Source of the DNA: Sorghum bicolor
Taxonomy: Eukaryota; Streptophyta; Magnoliopsida; Poales; Poaceae
Assembly (NCBI RefSeq): GCF_000003195.3
Contig: NC_012877.2
Span: 12,818,839 to 12,882,838, forward strand
Direction: 5' to 3'
DNA length: 64,000 nucleotides
Below are positions 11,089-22,600 of the stretch, piece by piece (positions within the stretch are counted from its first letter, which is position 1; every line of letters starts with the position of its first letter). The translations under genes were made by a program, and so were the position numbers. The notes beneath the pieces are model-generated. The model worked only from the letters and a program-made list of their open reading frames with translations, ran no database searches and was not told where the DNA came from.

Positions 11089-14000
11089 CTAGTCTTTGGG
11101 AGGAAGTACCTCGGGCTCGAACAGCTTTGCCAGCCTTTCCTCTGGGACCTCCGTGTCGTCGATCAAGGCGTGGAGCCTCTCCTCGTTCTTAGCGTTGGTC
11201 TTAGAAATGTCGGTGACGAAGCTGTGGGACACCACCTCCATATCGTAGGAAAAGCCCGAGCAGACAACCGCCATTGCCTGCTTCACCCCGATATGAAGGG
11301 CGTCCCACACTCGATCCCTCAGCGTGGCGCCTAGGTAGCACAGCTGATCGACCAGCGCGTCGCCTCGAGCCTCCTCCCTTGACTCGTCCACAGGATCAAG
11401 CTCCCAGGAGGCCAAGAGATCGCTTATCGCGGTCCTTAGTCGACCGTTCAAAGCAACCTCCCCCTCGAGTTGATCCTTGGCGGAGTGGGCCTCGACTTGG
11501 GCAGCCAGAAGCTCGTCCTTAAGCCCTGCAGATACCAATACGTGGAAATTAGACAACACCAAAAAATACCTTGCAAAAAGAAGTGTGAAAATATAAAAAA
11601 ATCTTACCACGAATCTTCTCCTCTAAAGCAGTGTTTTGACCAACTAAATCGGTGTTGGCCCTCTCGATCTCCCTGTGAGAGCGGGCCAGGTCGGTGTTGG
11701 CGACCCGCAAGTCCTCGATCGCCTTGCCCGCCTACACGATAGCTCCCTCTTTCTCCAGCAGCACTCTCTTCAGGCGATCGATGTCGTCAGAGAGGCTGCG
11801 AGATCGAGCCCGCTCCGCCTCGAGATCCTCGAGGGTTTTCTTCTTGGCCTCCTCTGCGGCGCTCCGAGCAATCTCGCCCTTCACGCACTCCACCTTCATC
11901 TCTTGGTAGGCCTTTCGGGCAGCGGCAAGGTCAGCCTTGATGAGGCCCTTCTCCTTGTCAAGATCGGCGGCTGCGTCCTTATAAAATATGGTCTCCTCCC
12001 AGGCCTTGGACGCAGCCTCCTCGACAGTCATGGTCCGCTCTCTTAGCTGCATGGTCTCTTCCACTGCATTCCTCGAGGCCTCCTGAGCTTCAGTTAGAGC
12101 GGCCTCCCTCTCCTTTTTCTCCTCCTCGAGCGCCAAAAGTTCTTTATAGGCCTTGAGGAGCTTTTCCTGTGACTCCAGGAGTTGTTCCCAGCCGCCCATC
12201 ATCGCGTGGATGAAACCCGACTTCAAGCGGGATGTCTCTTTCAGGTCCTACGAGCCAGTAGTTGAACAATGAGAATACAAGATCAAATGCCCAAATGGCT
12301 AAGGCCCAAAGATACTTACAAAATAAGCTTGACCTAGCCCGTTGTTGACGATGTCAGACATGAGCCCCACCACGTGCTTCATCCAGAGGCGAAGCTCCTC
12401 GAGGTGTTCCCACTTTTCGGCCTCCTTCCGATCATCCATAAAGGTATTAGGCACTGATGGATCGGTGGAGGCCCGAATGCGGATCTGACCAGGGCCCCAA
12501 TTCTCCATCTCCTCCTCTGTGCGCGCCTTGACGCCCCGGATGAGTTCCGGGACGGTCTCGAGCGACCCCCCGTGCCGCAAGAACAAGTCGACAAAGGAGG
12601 GAAAGCGTCCGTCTTCGTCCACCGTCTTCCAGGTCCCGGTCTCCCCGGTATCGCCTCCGCCCGATGTCCCGGCCTTGTCCTCCCCAACGGTGCTGAGGTC
12701 CACCCATGGCCGCCGCTCTCGAAGGAACCCGGGGGCGATTCCCTCGATACCATAAACTGTGCCCTTAATCTCTGACTGGGGTCCACGGGGGTCCGCTTGG
12801 CACAGGCAAGCGCCACCACACCATCAGCTTGCCCTGGCTTGGCCGGGATGGTCGCAGGCGCCCCTGGGTGGAGCCACACAGGGGTCGGAGGGCCGTAAAC
12901 TGGCAAACCCTCCTCCCCGGCGTCGAGCCCCCGCGGCGGTGACGATTCAGGCTGGCGCGGGCCGTGCGGTGGTAGCTCGAACTCCTCTTCCAACTGTTGG
13001 CTCCGTTGTTGCTATTGCCGTTGGATTTCCAGCAGCTCTTGCTACCGGCACTGCTCCAACACATCCTCGAGTTTTTCTTCTTCTTCTCCCCCATCTCGCC
13101 ACGGCTGTTGCTGCTCCTCCTGTAGCTGCTCCAGCTCCTCCTGCAGCTGTTGCTGTGGCTCCCGCTCACGCTCTTCCCCTTCCTTCTTCCTCCTCTCCTC
13201 GATGGAGTGGAGCCCGATGGGCCAAGGCGTCCGCTTCGCGACAGGGGAAGCCTCGACCTCCTCATCCATGGAGCGGGCGTCCTTCGAGAGCTGATCGCCG
13301 CCGGACCCATCACTAACAGTGATAGGATCCCCCACGTCCCTAGATCAGGGAGGCTCGGGGGCTCCCTCCTGCTCTCGAGCTCGAGACGCCTCGACCCACC
13401 TTGGTGACGGTGGGGCGGTCTCCCCCTCTGATGGATGGTGCGGGGTGCCCTCGACGCCCGCCGATGGTCGAGGATCGGACAAGCCTATGTGCGTTCAAAA
13501 ATAACACGTCAGTCGCCAAGAAGCTCGACGTAGGGATTACACAACACCATTGAAAGGAAGGTTGACCACTCACCCGAGTCTTTGGGAGCCACTCCCACCT
13601 TGAGCTTCTTAGCCATCGAAGGCTGGGCTTGTTCCAGCAGCCGCTTCAACCTAAAGGAAACATGAATTACGTGAGGAAAGCTGTAGCTAAGAATACATTG
13701 GAAAACAAGAACCGCAACGATTAAACCATACACCACAGGAAGGGCGACCCACCTACCAGCACCTCGACCAGCTGGCTTCGAGCCGCCCCACGTCGAAACC
13801 CCAGGTCTCTCGCGGGCAGGTGCAGGGCTCGGCTCGGCATCTCCCGCCTGGCGAGCGCCAGGGCTAGAACTCCTACGACCCGTCTCCCCCTGACTCGAGG
13901 CCGCAGCGCGGCCACGGGTCAGCGGCCCCGTTGCCGTAGACTTAACCCGGTGGCCTGCTCCGGATGCAGGAGGGGGTCAAGGCCCAGAAACGGACCGACC

Positions 14001-15483
14001 CGGCGCGGTCGCAGGGGGGTGGCGGTGCAAGAGTGGCTCGGAGAAGATTCCCTCCGTTGACCATCACGGGGTCCGCCCGACGCCTTCTTGGGAGCTCCCG
14101 TCTGCGCGACGTCAACGTCAGCTTGCGGCAGACCCTTGAGGATTTTGTCGAGGCGAGACGCCATCCCCTCAGAGTCGTCGCTACCGTCATCACCATCGCC
14201 GCCGTTGTCCTCATCGGGGGATTCTTCCTCAGATTCCCCCCTCTGCCTCAACTTCGCGCGGCGTTTCTCGAGCGCTTGCCGCTCGAGGTTCTTCTTCTTC
14301 TCTTTCTTCTTTTCCAAGTCCTTCGCAGACTTTTGTTTTTCCACGGACTCACACCTCTTATCTCGATCGACATCGTCCTCCTTCACCGAAGGCCTCGAGG
14401 ACCAAGCATCGATTGAACCCTGTGGAAATGAGAGTAAGCCCCATAAACGGACGGAAGAATCAAGCAACGGTAGACAAAGACTTACCAGGTCAATCGACCC
14501 CATGTCGGGCCTCATGGGGAAGTCGTTGACGTGCTCGGGCTGGAAATCGCCCACGACGGCCGCCCTAACTCTGGCGGCGACCTCGTCGCCTCGTTGGACA
14601 TCCGACACGCCTCGAGATCGCGAGACGAAACGCCAGGGCCCATTTCGTCCATCCTCAGCGGCCGAGACATCAACGGGAGCACCCGTCGGTGATGCACGGC
14701 CGAAAGGACGAGCGCAGCGGTCAAGCCTTCCCCGTGAAGTTTCTTCAAGGCGTCAAGGATAGGGCGGAGCCGCGACTGGAGGGTCTTGACGATGCCGTAG
14801 TTCCAATGTTTCGGGCGCTCCGAGATCAAGCGCCCGGTGTAGTCAGGGAAGAGGTCGTTGTCGTTCCGCAAGTAGAACCACTGGGAGTCCCACCCGGCAT
14901 GGTTCGACGTCAACCCCACTGGGATGTACTCTCGAGGCTCCTCTGCCTTGCCGGTCTTGAGCACCAGGTTGAGGCAGCCGGCCCGTACCGGCTTCCTCAC
15001 CCCTGTGGTTCCACTGGGGGCATTGAAGAGCTCGCCCCAGTACAAGTGGAGCCACAGGTCCCAGTGCGGCATCATCCCCAGGTAGCCCTCACACACCGCG
15101 GCGAAAACCGCCGCGGCGGTGATGGCATTTGGCGAAAAGTGTTGAAGCTCCACGCCGTAGTGGTGGCAGAGCGCCCGCATAATGCGGCTCGGAGGGGTGC
15201 CCAAGCCGTGGCGGTGGAACTTGGCGAAAGAAACCACATATCCTCTGGGCGGTCTTGGTTTCCGGTGGTCTGCCGCTAGCGCGATCCACTCTGGCCGCGA
15301 CGATGAAGTGCGAGGGCGCAGAAGCCCTTCCTTCTCGAGCTCTAGCAGCCGGCGCTCCGTCATCGATGACGGGCGCCAGTCATCGGCGGCGATGAGTCTC
15401 ACCGACATCTTTAGGAGGAAGGAGAGCGACTTTGCTACTGCTCGAGGGTGCGCGCGCGTGAGATGGCAAGGAGGCAGAGGCAA
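11089..15483 (-). pseudogene. Antisense gene in Tat element: putative gypsy-type transposon domain (Transposase_28-like) plus coiled coils
   Basis: A spliced minus-strand gene between pol and the 3' LTR. The first exon (15483-14486) encodes a domain matching the plant 'putative gypsy type transposon' family from memory: residues such as SFAKFHRHGLGTPP, MRALCHHYGVELQHFSPNAI and the W-rich HWDLWLHLYWGELF. A clean intron follows (GT at 14485, AG at 14420). The next exon has a Lys/Glu-rich coiled coil (KSAKDLEKKKEKKKN) and an acidic stretch. Further exons read through 12703-12299, 12226-11732 (long coiled coil, LEEEKKEREAALTEAQEAS) and 11610-11089, ending at PPKD. The total would be about 1,000 residues. 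A frame break lies near 14605 and others near 13900, so it is decayed. The start could instead be the ATG at about 15408 (MSVRLIAADDW). Function is unknown; antisense genes at this position are known in Tat elements such as Grande. Confidence 0.7.
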
Positions 15484-16325
15484 GAACAGGGGCGGAGGGT
15501 GGAAGGAGCGACGGCAGGGAGACCCAGGAATATTTATAGACGGCTGACCACCAACGGACAGATCCGACGGATACGGTAACTCCCCTAGTAAATGCGCCGC
15601 CTAACAGTCTTTATCGCTCTCACAGACGGGACGCTACGAATTCCACGCCAGTACAGTGCCGCAACGGCTCCCGCCTGAAAAGGCGCGCCCAACGGGCAAA
15701 AAGGCGAGCCGCCGCGACCTTTTCGTTCCCCTATAAGCTAAGGTACGCATTCGTTATGCAGAAAATCTCGAGAGGTCGCGGGCTGACCCACCAAATGGGT
15801 TCGACAGTCGATCTCGAGTACTAGAGTCAGGGATGCCCAGCGAGTGGTCGAAAAACGAGGCCCGTCTTGAGAACTCACTGGGGATGTCCAAGGCGAGGAC
15901 GAGACGGTCGAGAGGAATCCCCCCAAAGGGAGGCATCGAGCCGCTGGACTCTATCGAACGAGACCAGTAACCCCGACCACGTCGACCCCGCTTTATGAGA
16001 ACGCCTCCGGGCTACAGCTGACCCCCTCGAACGGGGCACAGGTTCTCACTTGGATTACCTGCTAGAAGCTCAATCTAGGGTAGATGGCGCTCGCTCCACC
16101 GAGAGTACGTCGCAACCCCGACGCGAAACCAACCAATCGATGCCTCTGGCTTACCTTCCATGATGAACATCAAGAGCACTTCCACAGATTGGGCAACATA
16201 ACCCTCAAAGGAGTCAAAAAATCCTCCAATGGCTCAGGGGCTACCCCCGCGGGGTCGCTCGCGAGACCCCACGGAACCTCGACCAATAAGAAGAGCCTCT
16301 ACCCGAGCGCAAGCGCTCGAATAGA
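15484..16325. other. Non-coding region before the 3' LTR of the Tat element
   Basis: No convincing coding sequence on either strand. It lies upstream of the antisense gene and should contain its promoter. The + strand reads CTATAAG at about 15731, whose complement gives no TATA consensus, so I cannot place a promoter. GC content is high. Confidence 0.4.
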
Positions 16326-16339
16326 GACTCGGGGGCTAC
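16326..16339 (+). other. Polypurine tract of the Tat element
   Basis: GACTCGGGGGCTAC ends exactly at the TG of the LTR at 16340. The core TCGGGGGCTA recurs as near copies at about 9163, 9475 and 10679 in the same element. Confidence 0.75.
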
Positions 16340-17377
16340 TGTCGAGGGTATCAGTAAGGGGTACCCTAACTGACGCACATGACGAGAGCACCCGTACGTA
16401 AATTGAGGTCCCTGACCCGACGCCCCCCAGCCGCATGCACGGGTATCGACGTCCACAGCCTCGAACACGGAAAGAGCGTCGTGCGAACCAACTGGTCTCG
16501 ACCAAATGGCGACCGTCGAATACGAAAACAGGCTCGCATGAATCGAAAGGCCTCGAGCGCAAGGACGCCGCCCGCCGCCAGACGCGGGCACGGGAACCAG
16601 GGCATTTAATGCGCCTGCCGCGTTCTCACCTAACCCGTCAGTCACGGGAAGCGTGATAGGGAACAATCACCAGTCCAATCGTTCTTTTTTGCAGCCTTGC
16701 CCACCAAACGAGCCAGAGCATGGTAGGGTGCAGCGAGGTGGTCGGAACGTCCCGTCAAGACCCCCTCGAGACGCCCAAAGTCAGCGCTCTGCTCAGCAAG
16801 GCTTTGTGTGGCACCTGACCCTCGAGCAGGCATGTTCCTTCCCAGAGAAGGGTTAGGCGACGAAGGACGGCACCTCAACCACTCTGACGCGGCTACGGCC
16901 ACGACATACAAGCGTGCAATGGATAAACCGGTCCAGGACGGTGCACAGGAGCAGGATTCAGGGGCACGCGTTATCATCATTAAGGTACCGAGACAAGACG
17001 GTTCGAGGCCACGCCGGTACGGAGGCCTCGAGTAGGTCAGCGCGCCACACCCCTATCGACCCCTACTCTGTCGCCTATGCATGTAACCTAGGCCTCCCCT
17101 TGGAACTATAAAAGGGGAGGCTCACGAGCGGATACAGGACACAAGTCATACATAGAAGAGCAACCATACTCCATCTCCATCCATACCACCCTTGTATTCA
17201 CCCCTATGCAAGCACTTAGGTGCAAGATAATACAAACACTCCCCCCGCTGGACGTAGGGCCTTCTCTTGCCCGAACCAGGATAAATCTTTGTGTCTTTTC
17301 TTGCATCACCATCTGGAAATGGGAGCATGCACTAGTTTTACTCGTTGGTGTGACCCCCCGGGGGGAAAACAACGACA
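16340..17377 (+). repeat. 3' LTR of the Tat/RIRE2-like element (1,038 bp)
   Basis: Starts TGTCGAGGGTATC right after the polypurine tract and ends AACAACGACA. The last part, with TCTTGCATCACCATCTGGAA and a C-run/G-run palindrome GACCCCCCGGGGGG, is typical of RIRE2-like LTR ends. A strong TATA box lies at 17107-17113. No second LTR is in the window, so age cannot be estimated from LTR divergence. Confidence 0.85.
17107..17113 (+). promoter_or_regulatory. TATA box of the Tat-element LTR
   Basis: TATAAAA followed by a purine-rich stretch, about 270 bases before the LTR end. Transcription would start near 17135-17145, giving an R/U5 of about 240 bases. Confidence 0.7.
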
Positions 17378-18778
17378 ATATGAATATGAATAATAGGTGA
17401 CAAAAGATAAATGAGAGCACAAAGCCACATATAAATATGATAATCATCTCAATAGAGTACTCTAAGGCTATAACACTAGCATGGATTAGGACGATCTACA
17501 AGAATAAATCCTATGTATTCTAACTAGATTATCAAAGTATACAATGATTAGTGTAATTACACCTAGCATCATCATAAGAAAATGTTATATCTATGGATAG
17601 TGATATTACTAAGAAAGATCATGAACATAGCAATCACTTTTCTGTAATAGTGGTGCTCTACAATCCTTATACTTGGGAGGAGGACTACAAAGAACTCAAC
17701 AGGACTATCACTCCCGCAATCTACCTCACAATCTGGACTATATGGGGGTAATTGCAGATAAATACGGTCTAGGCACCTCACCTACATGCTATCTACCACT
17801 CACCCATTGGCCCAATGAGCAAGCACTATACGATCCTACGCATAAACATAATTCTAAACTTAGTATGCTAAGCATATAATCAAATTAGACTAATAACAAT
17901 ATAATTGAGAACATTTGCAAATAAAATAAAGTCAATTCTGATAGAATCAAATAGATCGAAGTCATATTCATAATAGCAAGAACTAATATAAATACTACAA
18001 TGAAGAATAAGAAATTACCAAGAACGACAATAGATCCAGACTCCAAGCTATGCTTGACTCCTTTTGGATCTATTCCTATGTAGCTATGCTAATGAACTAT
18101 GAAGCACTAATTGAGATGGTGGCTCTAGGCTTCTCTGAATTCTCTTGACGATGGAATAGAATGAATTCCTCTTCTCCAGGGGGTCAGGATTGTATTTATA
18201 GCCACCTAGGAAGCACCACAGCCCTTGGATCAAACCGACCTTGATAGGTGGCCAAAGTTACTCCTCAAAGGCACTGGAGGTAGGATAGACGAGGTTGAAG
18301 CTGTTTGGCTCAGAGCCCTAGGCGGCCGCCCCTAGCTTATGGGCGCTCGCCCCTATGTGGCTACCAAATTAGCCCCACTTTGTGGGGTTACCTTCTCGTG
18401 TCTTCTAGAGTATTCCTGAGTTACCGATGGGGTCTTCTCTATGTAAATCTAACATGTGGAGCATCTTTTGTTCTTATTCTGATAACCCCTGCAGAAATAG
18501 GCAATCACCAAAACTTGTGGAATTCTTTTAGTGTAAACCCCTATAGTAGATGATATTCTAAATTTAATCCTTTCTCATGTTATGTTGACGGTTAAAAAGA
18601 GGACATATCTACCGTTAAGATTAATATAGCAGTTTGCAAGTGCGCTTTAGTATTACTAAATCTGAATTCATATTGTTTTCTGTCTAATCCTTTTTCCAAG
18701 ATTGCTGCCCCTCTAATAAATTGTTGTCTGATGCACTATTTGTTTTAAGATGGATCTAACATATTGTATCAACTGTAG
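17378..18778. other. Unassigned repeat-like sequence
   Basis: AT-rich from 17378 to about 18160, then moderately GC. No open frame worth calling. A TATAAATA on the minus strand (18193-18200) in front of LTR-leader-like sequence suggests the remnant of a minus-strand LTR, but I could not find matching termini. The last part (about 18590-18778) has the texture of a leader or intron of the gene fragment that starts at 18779. Confidence 0.35.
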
Positions 18779-19123
18779 ATGGTCTGTACACGTGACAAAC
18801 GTGTAGCCAGTTTACATGTAGCCGAAAGAAATGGTGGTTCTAAAAGTGCAAGCAGTGCCATGGTCCATTCTATTTGACACACACGTCGTGCAACCAATAG
18901 CAATGCAGCCTAAGCAAATGAAGGTTCTGTAACTGCTGGTGATGCCTCACAAACGACACCTGTTGTTGAAGCTCCCCCAATAGAGCCACCCAAAAAAGAG
19001 CAAGGAAGCCAGGATCCCAAGCAAATTTTAAACAACCTCCACATGGTTTTAAAGTGGATCTTAAACCAAGTGGTGATGAGTGAGTGCATGCTAATCTTTT
19101 CAGCTTATTATTAATATATTTTA
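18779..19123 (+). pseudogene. 5' piece of a decayed Ptta/En-Spm-like transposase gene
   Basis: A stretch beginning ATGGTCTGTACACG encodes MVCTRDKRVASLHVAERNGG, continues with stops, and resumes as AGDASQTTPVVEAPPIEPPKK and, in another frame, QANFKQPPHGFKVDLKPSGDE. The CACTA element interrupts it at 19123. The likely continuation is at 31602-32891 and 54780-55164, which together look like a plant Transposase_24/Ptta-type protein gene. I link them by orientation, spacing and the target-site logic, not by a continuous frame. Confidence 0.45.
19121..19123. repeat. Left target-site duplication of CACTA element (TTA)
   Basis: TTA before the first base of CACTG; the same TTA follows the element at 31599-31601. 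Three-base duplications are the rule for CACTA elements. Confidence 0.85.
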
Positions 19124-19350
19124 CACTGCTGGACAATCGGGCATTAGCACCGGTCGGGAACGGCCTGTTGCCCCGGTTCCCGAGCCGGTGCTGCCCTTCC
19201 AGGACTAAAGGCCCACCCTTTAGTCCCGGTTCGGGGAACCAGGGCTAAAGCCCCCTCCCTTTAACACCGGTTGGTAATACCAACCGTTGTTAAAGGGTCC
19301 TGCCACGGCTGCCACGTTGCAGGACCCGGTGTTAAAGGGTTTCTTTTTTT
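19124..19350. repeat. CACTA left (3') terminus and subterminal repeats
   Basis: Terminal inverted repeat followed by degenerate copies of the hairpin unit (GCACCGGTCGGGAACGG, CCGAGCCGGTGC, TTTAACACCGGTTGG, CCGGTGTTAAAGGG). In En/Spm-type elements such repeats are bound by the element's own TNPA protein during transposition. This end is more diverged than the right end: several units read TTTAGTCCCGG or GTGTTAAAGG instead of the consensus. Confidence 0.85.
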
Positions 19351-19625
19351 TGGTTCACTTCTTCGGTTCTGTTTATTGTTTTTATATAATAATAATAGGT
19401 TTTTAAATATATGTTTTTGTGGATACAATAATATATTTATATTACACGCATATTAAGCATATATAAATGAAAATTATAGGCTTAGCTTAATAATTAAGCT
19501 TTGCCTATAATAAAATGAATAGGCCACATCAAAAATTAAATAGATATGTAAAAATCTTTATATATATAGTTTTATATGTATAAAATTCGTAACACATATA
19601 TACATAGAGTTTTTTCTCCCAATGT

Positions 19626-22600
19626 CTACAAACGATACAAATGATCATCATTGTTTGGAATAAGAGTTTCGTTGCCGTTGAAGTGAAACTCGCCGTTTGG
19701 ATTGATCACTTGCTCGCGAAGAAATCCCGCTATCGTCTCTTGGATAGCTTTGATTCGGTCTTTTTGTATGACCTTTTCCCTCAACCATTCCGTCTTTAAT
19801 TTGAAATAAATAAAAAAGGTATTAGTTATTTAAGTTATTCAATATAATTTAGGAGATAATGAAAAGAGACATATAACGTACTCTGAGCGTCTCTGTGGGT
19901 GTTTGATTGACTTGTGCCATCATGAATTTGCACACGTAATATGCACATAGATTGTTTCCCCCTTCTTGTCTTAAACACCACTGTACGATATATATATAAA
20001 AAATATTCACGACCACGACAATAAGAAGGCTAAAAGTTAGCAAAAGTTTGCTAGCTAGTAGAACTTACTTGTGGATGTATTATGTTAAGCGGCGCTTTAC
20101 ATACACTGAGATGTTCACGGTCAACGAATCTTTCCCAAACCCTACACACAACCATTGTGGATCGTGAACTAATAATTACAGAGTCATATTATGATATTCT
20201 TCTAGCTGAGATCGACATTACATACCTTTGAATAATGTTTACCATTTGTTGATAATTTTCTTATGGTTTTCTCATTGAGTCAAAGATTATCAACCGGTTC
20301 TTGAGATTTCAATGACCATGAGTATCCAGTGAAAGCTGTTTACACACACATATATATAGTCAGGCCTATATATAACTATATAAAACTTGTCTCGAGTAAT
20401 AATTATTAAAATAAAATATGCATGCACTTAATAACTATATAACTCACTCGAAGTTGAAGGGGAAGAGTATTTTTTGTTTTTCTTTTTGGTTCACAAAGAA
20501 CCTTATAAGATTGGTGCAGACTTCTGTCTCATGAGCTGCTGTCCACACTACCTGCGGAGCTTTGAAAACAATATAAGGGTCAACGAACCCAATATTATTG
20601 TCATTTCTGATTCTGAGCTCTCTCATTTGGTGCCTGCATATATACATACAAATCCTAAGTGTGTAAGGATTATATACATGTAATTAAAGAAGTTAGAAGT
20701 ATAATAAAAAGAAAAAAATACTTACAGACAAAAGCAGCTGACAAGAGATTTGTCGAGAGCGTCGAGGTGACATAATTGGTGCAATTTCTTCGAACTGCAC
20801 GTATATGAGGTCATCTCCATGGAAGTAATGATGTTGTCTAATACGAACAGAAATCCAATTCTCTCTCCTTTTAGACGCCTCAATGCACCATTTGTTTATT
20901 GCAAACATTTGTGTGCCGAGCTCGTGTAAACGCTGAGGGTCGAATAGAATCCTTCCCGGTTCATATCTTACCCTCCATTGATCAACTACCTCGGCTTTTT
21001 CAAATGTTTGGCATCTAAGAATGGCGGCAATTTCGTCTATATTTAAACCGCTCTGTCCAAAGTAACACTCGAGCGAGTCTAGCTCAGACAACGCTAAGGA
21101 TTTCTTTGGCATCAAGTCTTCATTTGAGCCGTATTGATTTGGCACAATCAAAGGGGGCACCGATTTTGATACTTCTCCGAGCTGTGGGACCCCCTTTCCT
21201 ACTCTCTTCTTAGGCTGTGAAGACTTGACCAGAGACCGCTCATAGTCCGAAAGTGCTGGCTTTTTCTGAGCTTCGCGTTGCTTCTTTTGCTGGTCCGCCA
21301 CCTTCTGCCTCAGTTCAGATGGCTTTACATAAAAGTACGGCTTTTCTGGGTTAAGTCATTTTTTTCTATCCTCCTTCAATTTATTAAAAAATTGTTTCAC
21401 CTCAGCTTTGGATGCAGCAATTACCTCCTCTTCACTCTTTTCGTAAGGTAATTTTTCTGGTGTCTTAGCTCTCTTTGCTGAGGCAGCCTTCTTTGTAGGT
21501 GGGACCGATGACTTCGGTCGTTCTTGGGCGGACCGCTTCTGACTACCTCGCTTTGGAGGCGAGGGGATCGACCGTGCACTCTTTGGAGAGGGCGATGCAG
21601 GCGGTGGAGGTGGTGGGGCCGATCTTTTTGGCGTTGGAGAACGCGGTGGAGGAGTTGGAGACCTCGGTGGAGGAGGTGGAGACTGTGGTGGAGGCGGTGG
21701 CGGGGTCGGTGTGGCCGCCGCAGGTGTTGGAGGAGATCCAGCATTGTCACCGCCCGCAGCACTATGATGCGCTCGGGAGAGAACTGGACTTAGGTTGGAG
21801 GAGTCCCTGCAAAGAAAACAATTACAAGTTTTGTGGGCAAACTTTTTTTTAATTTCAATACATAATAAATAATATAAGAAGTAAAATCACACACAAACCT
21901 ATGTTGAGGAATAATTATGAAGCGCTTGTGCCAACAAATAAATGTCTTCTCAGCTTCACCTAAGGTCTTCTCTCCGTCTCCCCCTTCTATGTCTAGAGGC
22001 ACATTGCCACAGCCTTTCTCAACCCTATCAACTGAGACGCTAGCATATCCACCAGGTACTGGTCGATTATGGATTCTTGGAGTTCTCGTTCGGTCGATAG
22101 GGTTGACAACAGCGATAGCCACCTTTTTTTATTGCATTCCCATCTGGTACATGCAGCTCACAGATAGTAAAAGCCTCTGTGACATCATCCACGGGGAAGT
22201 GTAGCTTCGTGTCATCCTGAATGGTTGGTACTTCTGTGGATGCGCAGTTGCTTTTCAACTGGCTTGGGGGGCTAACGTTGACCTCAGGCTATGATGTACC
22301 TTGCCCTTCCGTCATTTGACTAAGTAATGCTTGCACTTGCCTTTGAATCTCTGTCTACATCCATTCTTCACGAGCTTTCTCGTGCTCTTCTGACTGCAGA
22401 ACAAAAGCTTCCAGGCGGCGGATCCGCTCTGCCTCCTCATCCTTCTTTCTCTGGCGGCTTCTGTAGGTATCTTGATCAGCTTGGAATGATTGCAGCCACG
22501 GAACTGCCCCATAGCCTCTCGTACGCCCACCGTGCTCAGGATTTTCAAGCACATAGGTGAGTTCATCCTTCTCCCTGTTAGGCGTGAACTCACAAGACTG

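Larger units (their letters stand above)
6305..17377 (+). mobile_element. Tat-lineage (RIRE2/Retand-like) Ty3/gypsy element, 5' end missing
   Basis: From gag to the end of the 3' LTR on the + strand. The pol order is protease, reverse transcriptase, RNase H, a second (archaeal-type) RNase H, integrase; the extra RNase H defines the Tat lineage. A 5.8 kb region between integrase and the 3' LTR carries a gene on the opposite strand. The element is split on its left by the Tekay insertion at gag, so its 5' LTR lies outside the window. The coding region is damaged throughout. The sequence right of the LTR is ATATG (17378-17382), the expected right target duplication. Confidence 0.9.

Noticed and set aside
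12759..13335. Several overlapping open frames on both strands
   Set aside because: The GC-rich, Gln/Glu/Ser repeat-like composition opens several frames at once. Only the minus-strand coiled-coil gene gives consistent exons, and even there this segment is doubtful.
18583..18778. TGTTGACGG at 18583 as the start of another LTR
   Set aside because: It resembles LTR starts elsewhere in the window, but there is no matching end, PBS or second copy, and gene-like sequence begins less than 200 bases later.
21499..21852. Plus-strand frames rich in Arg/Trp/Val opposite the Pro-rich region
   Set aside because: They are the complement of the Pro-rich exon of the TNPA-like gene, which fits splice sites and a coherent protein on the minus strand.
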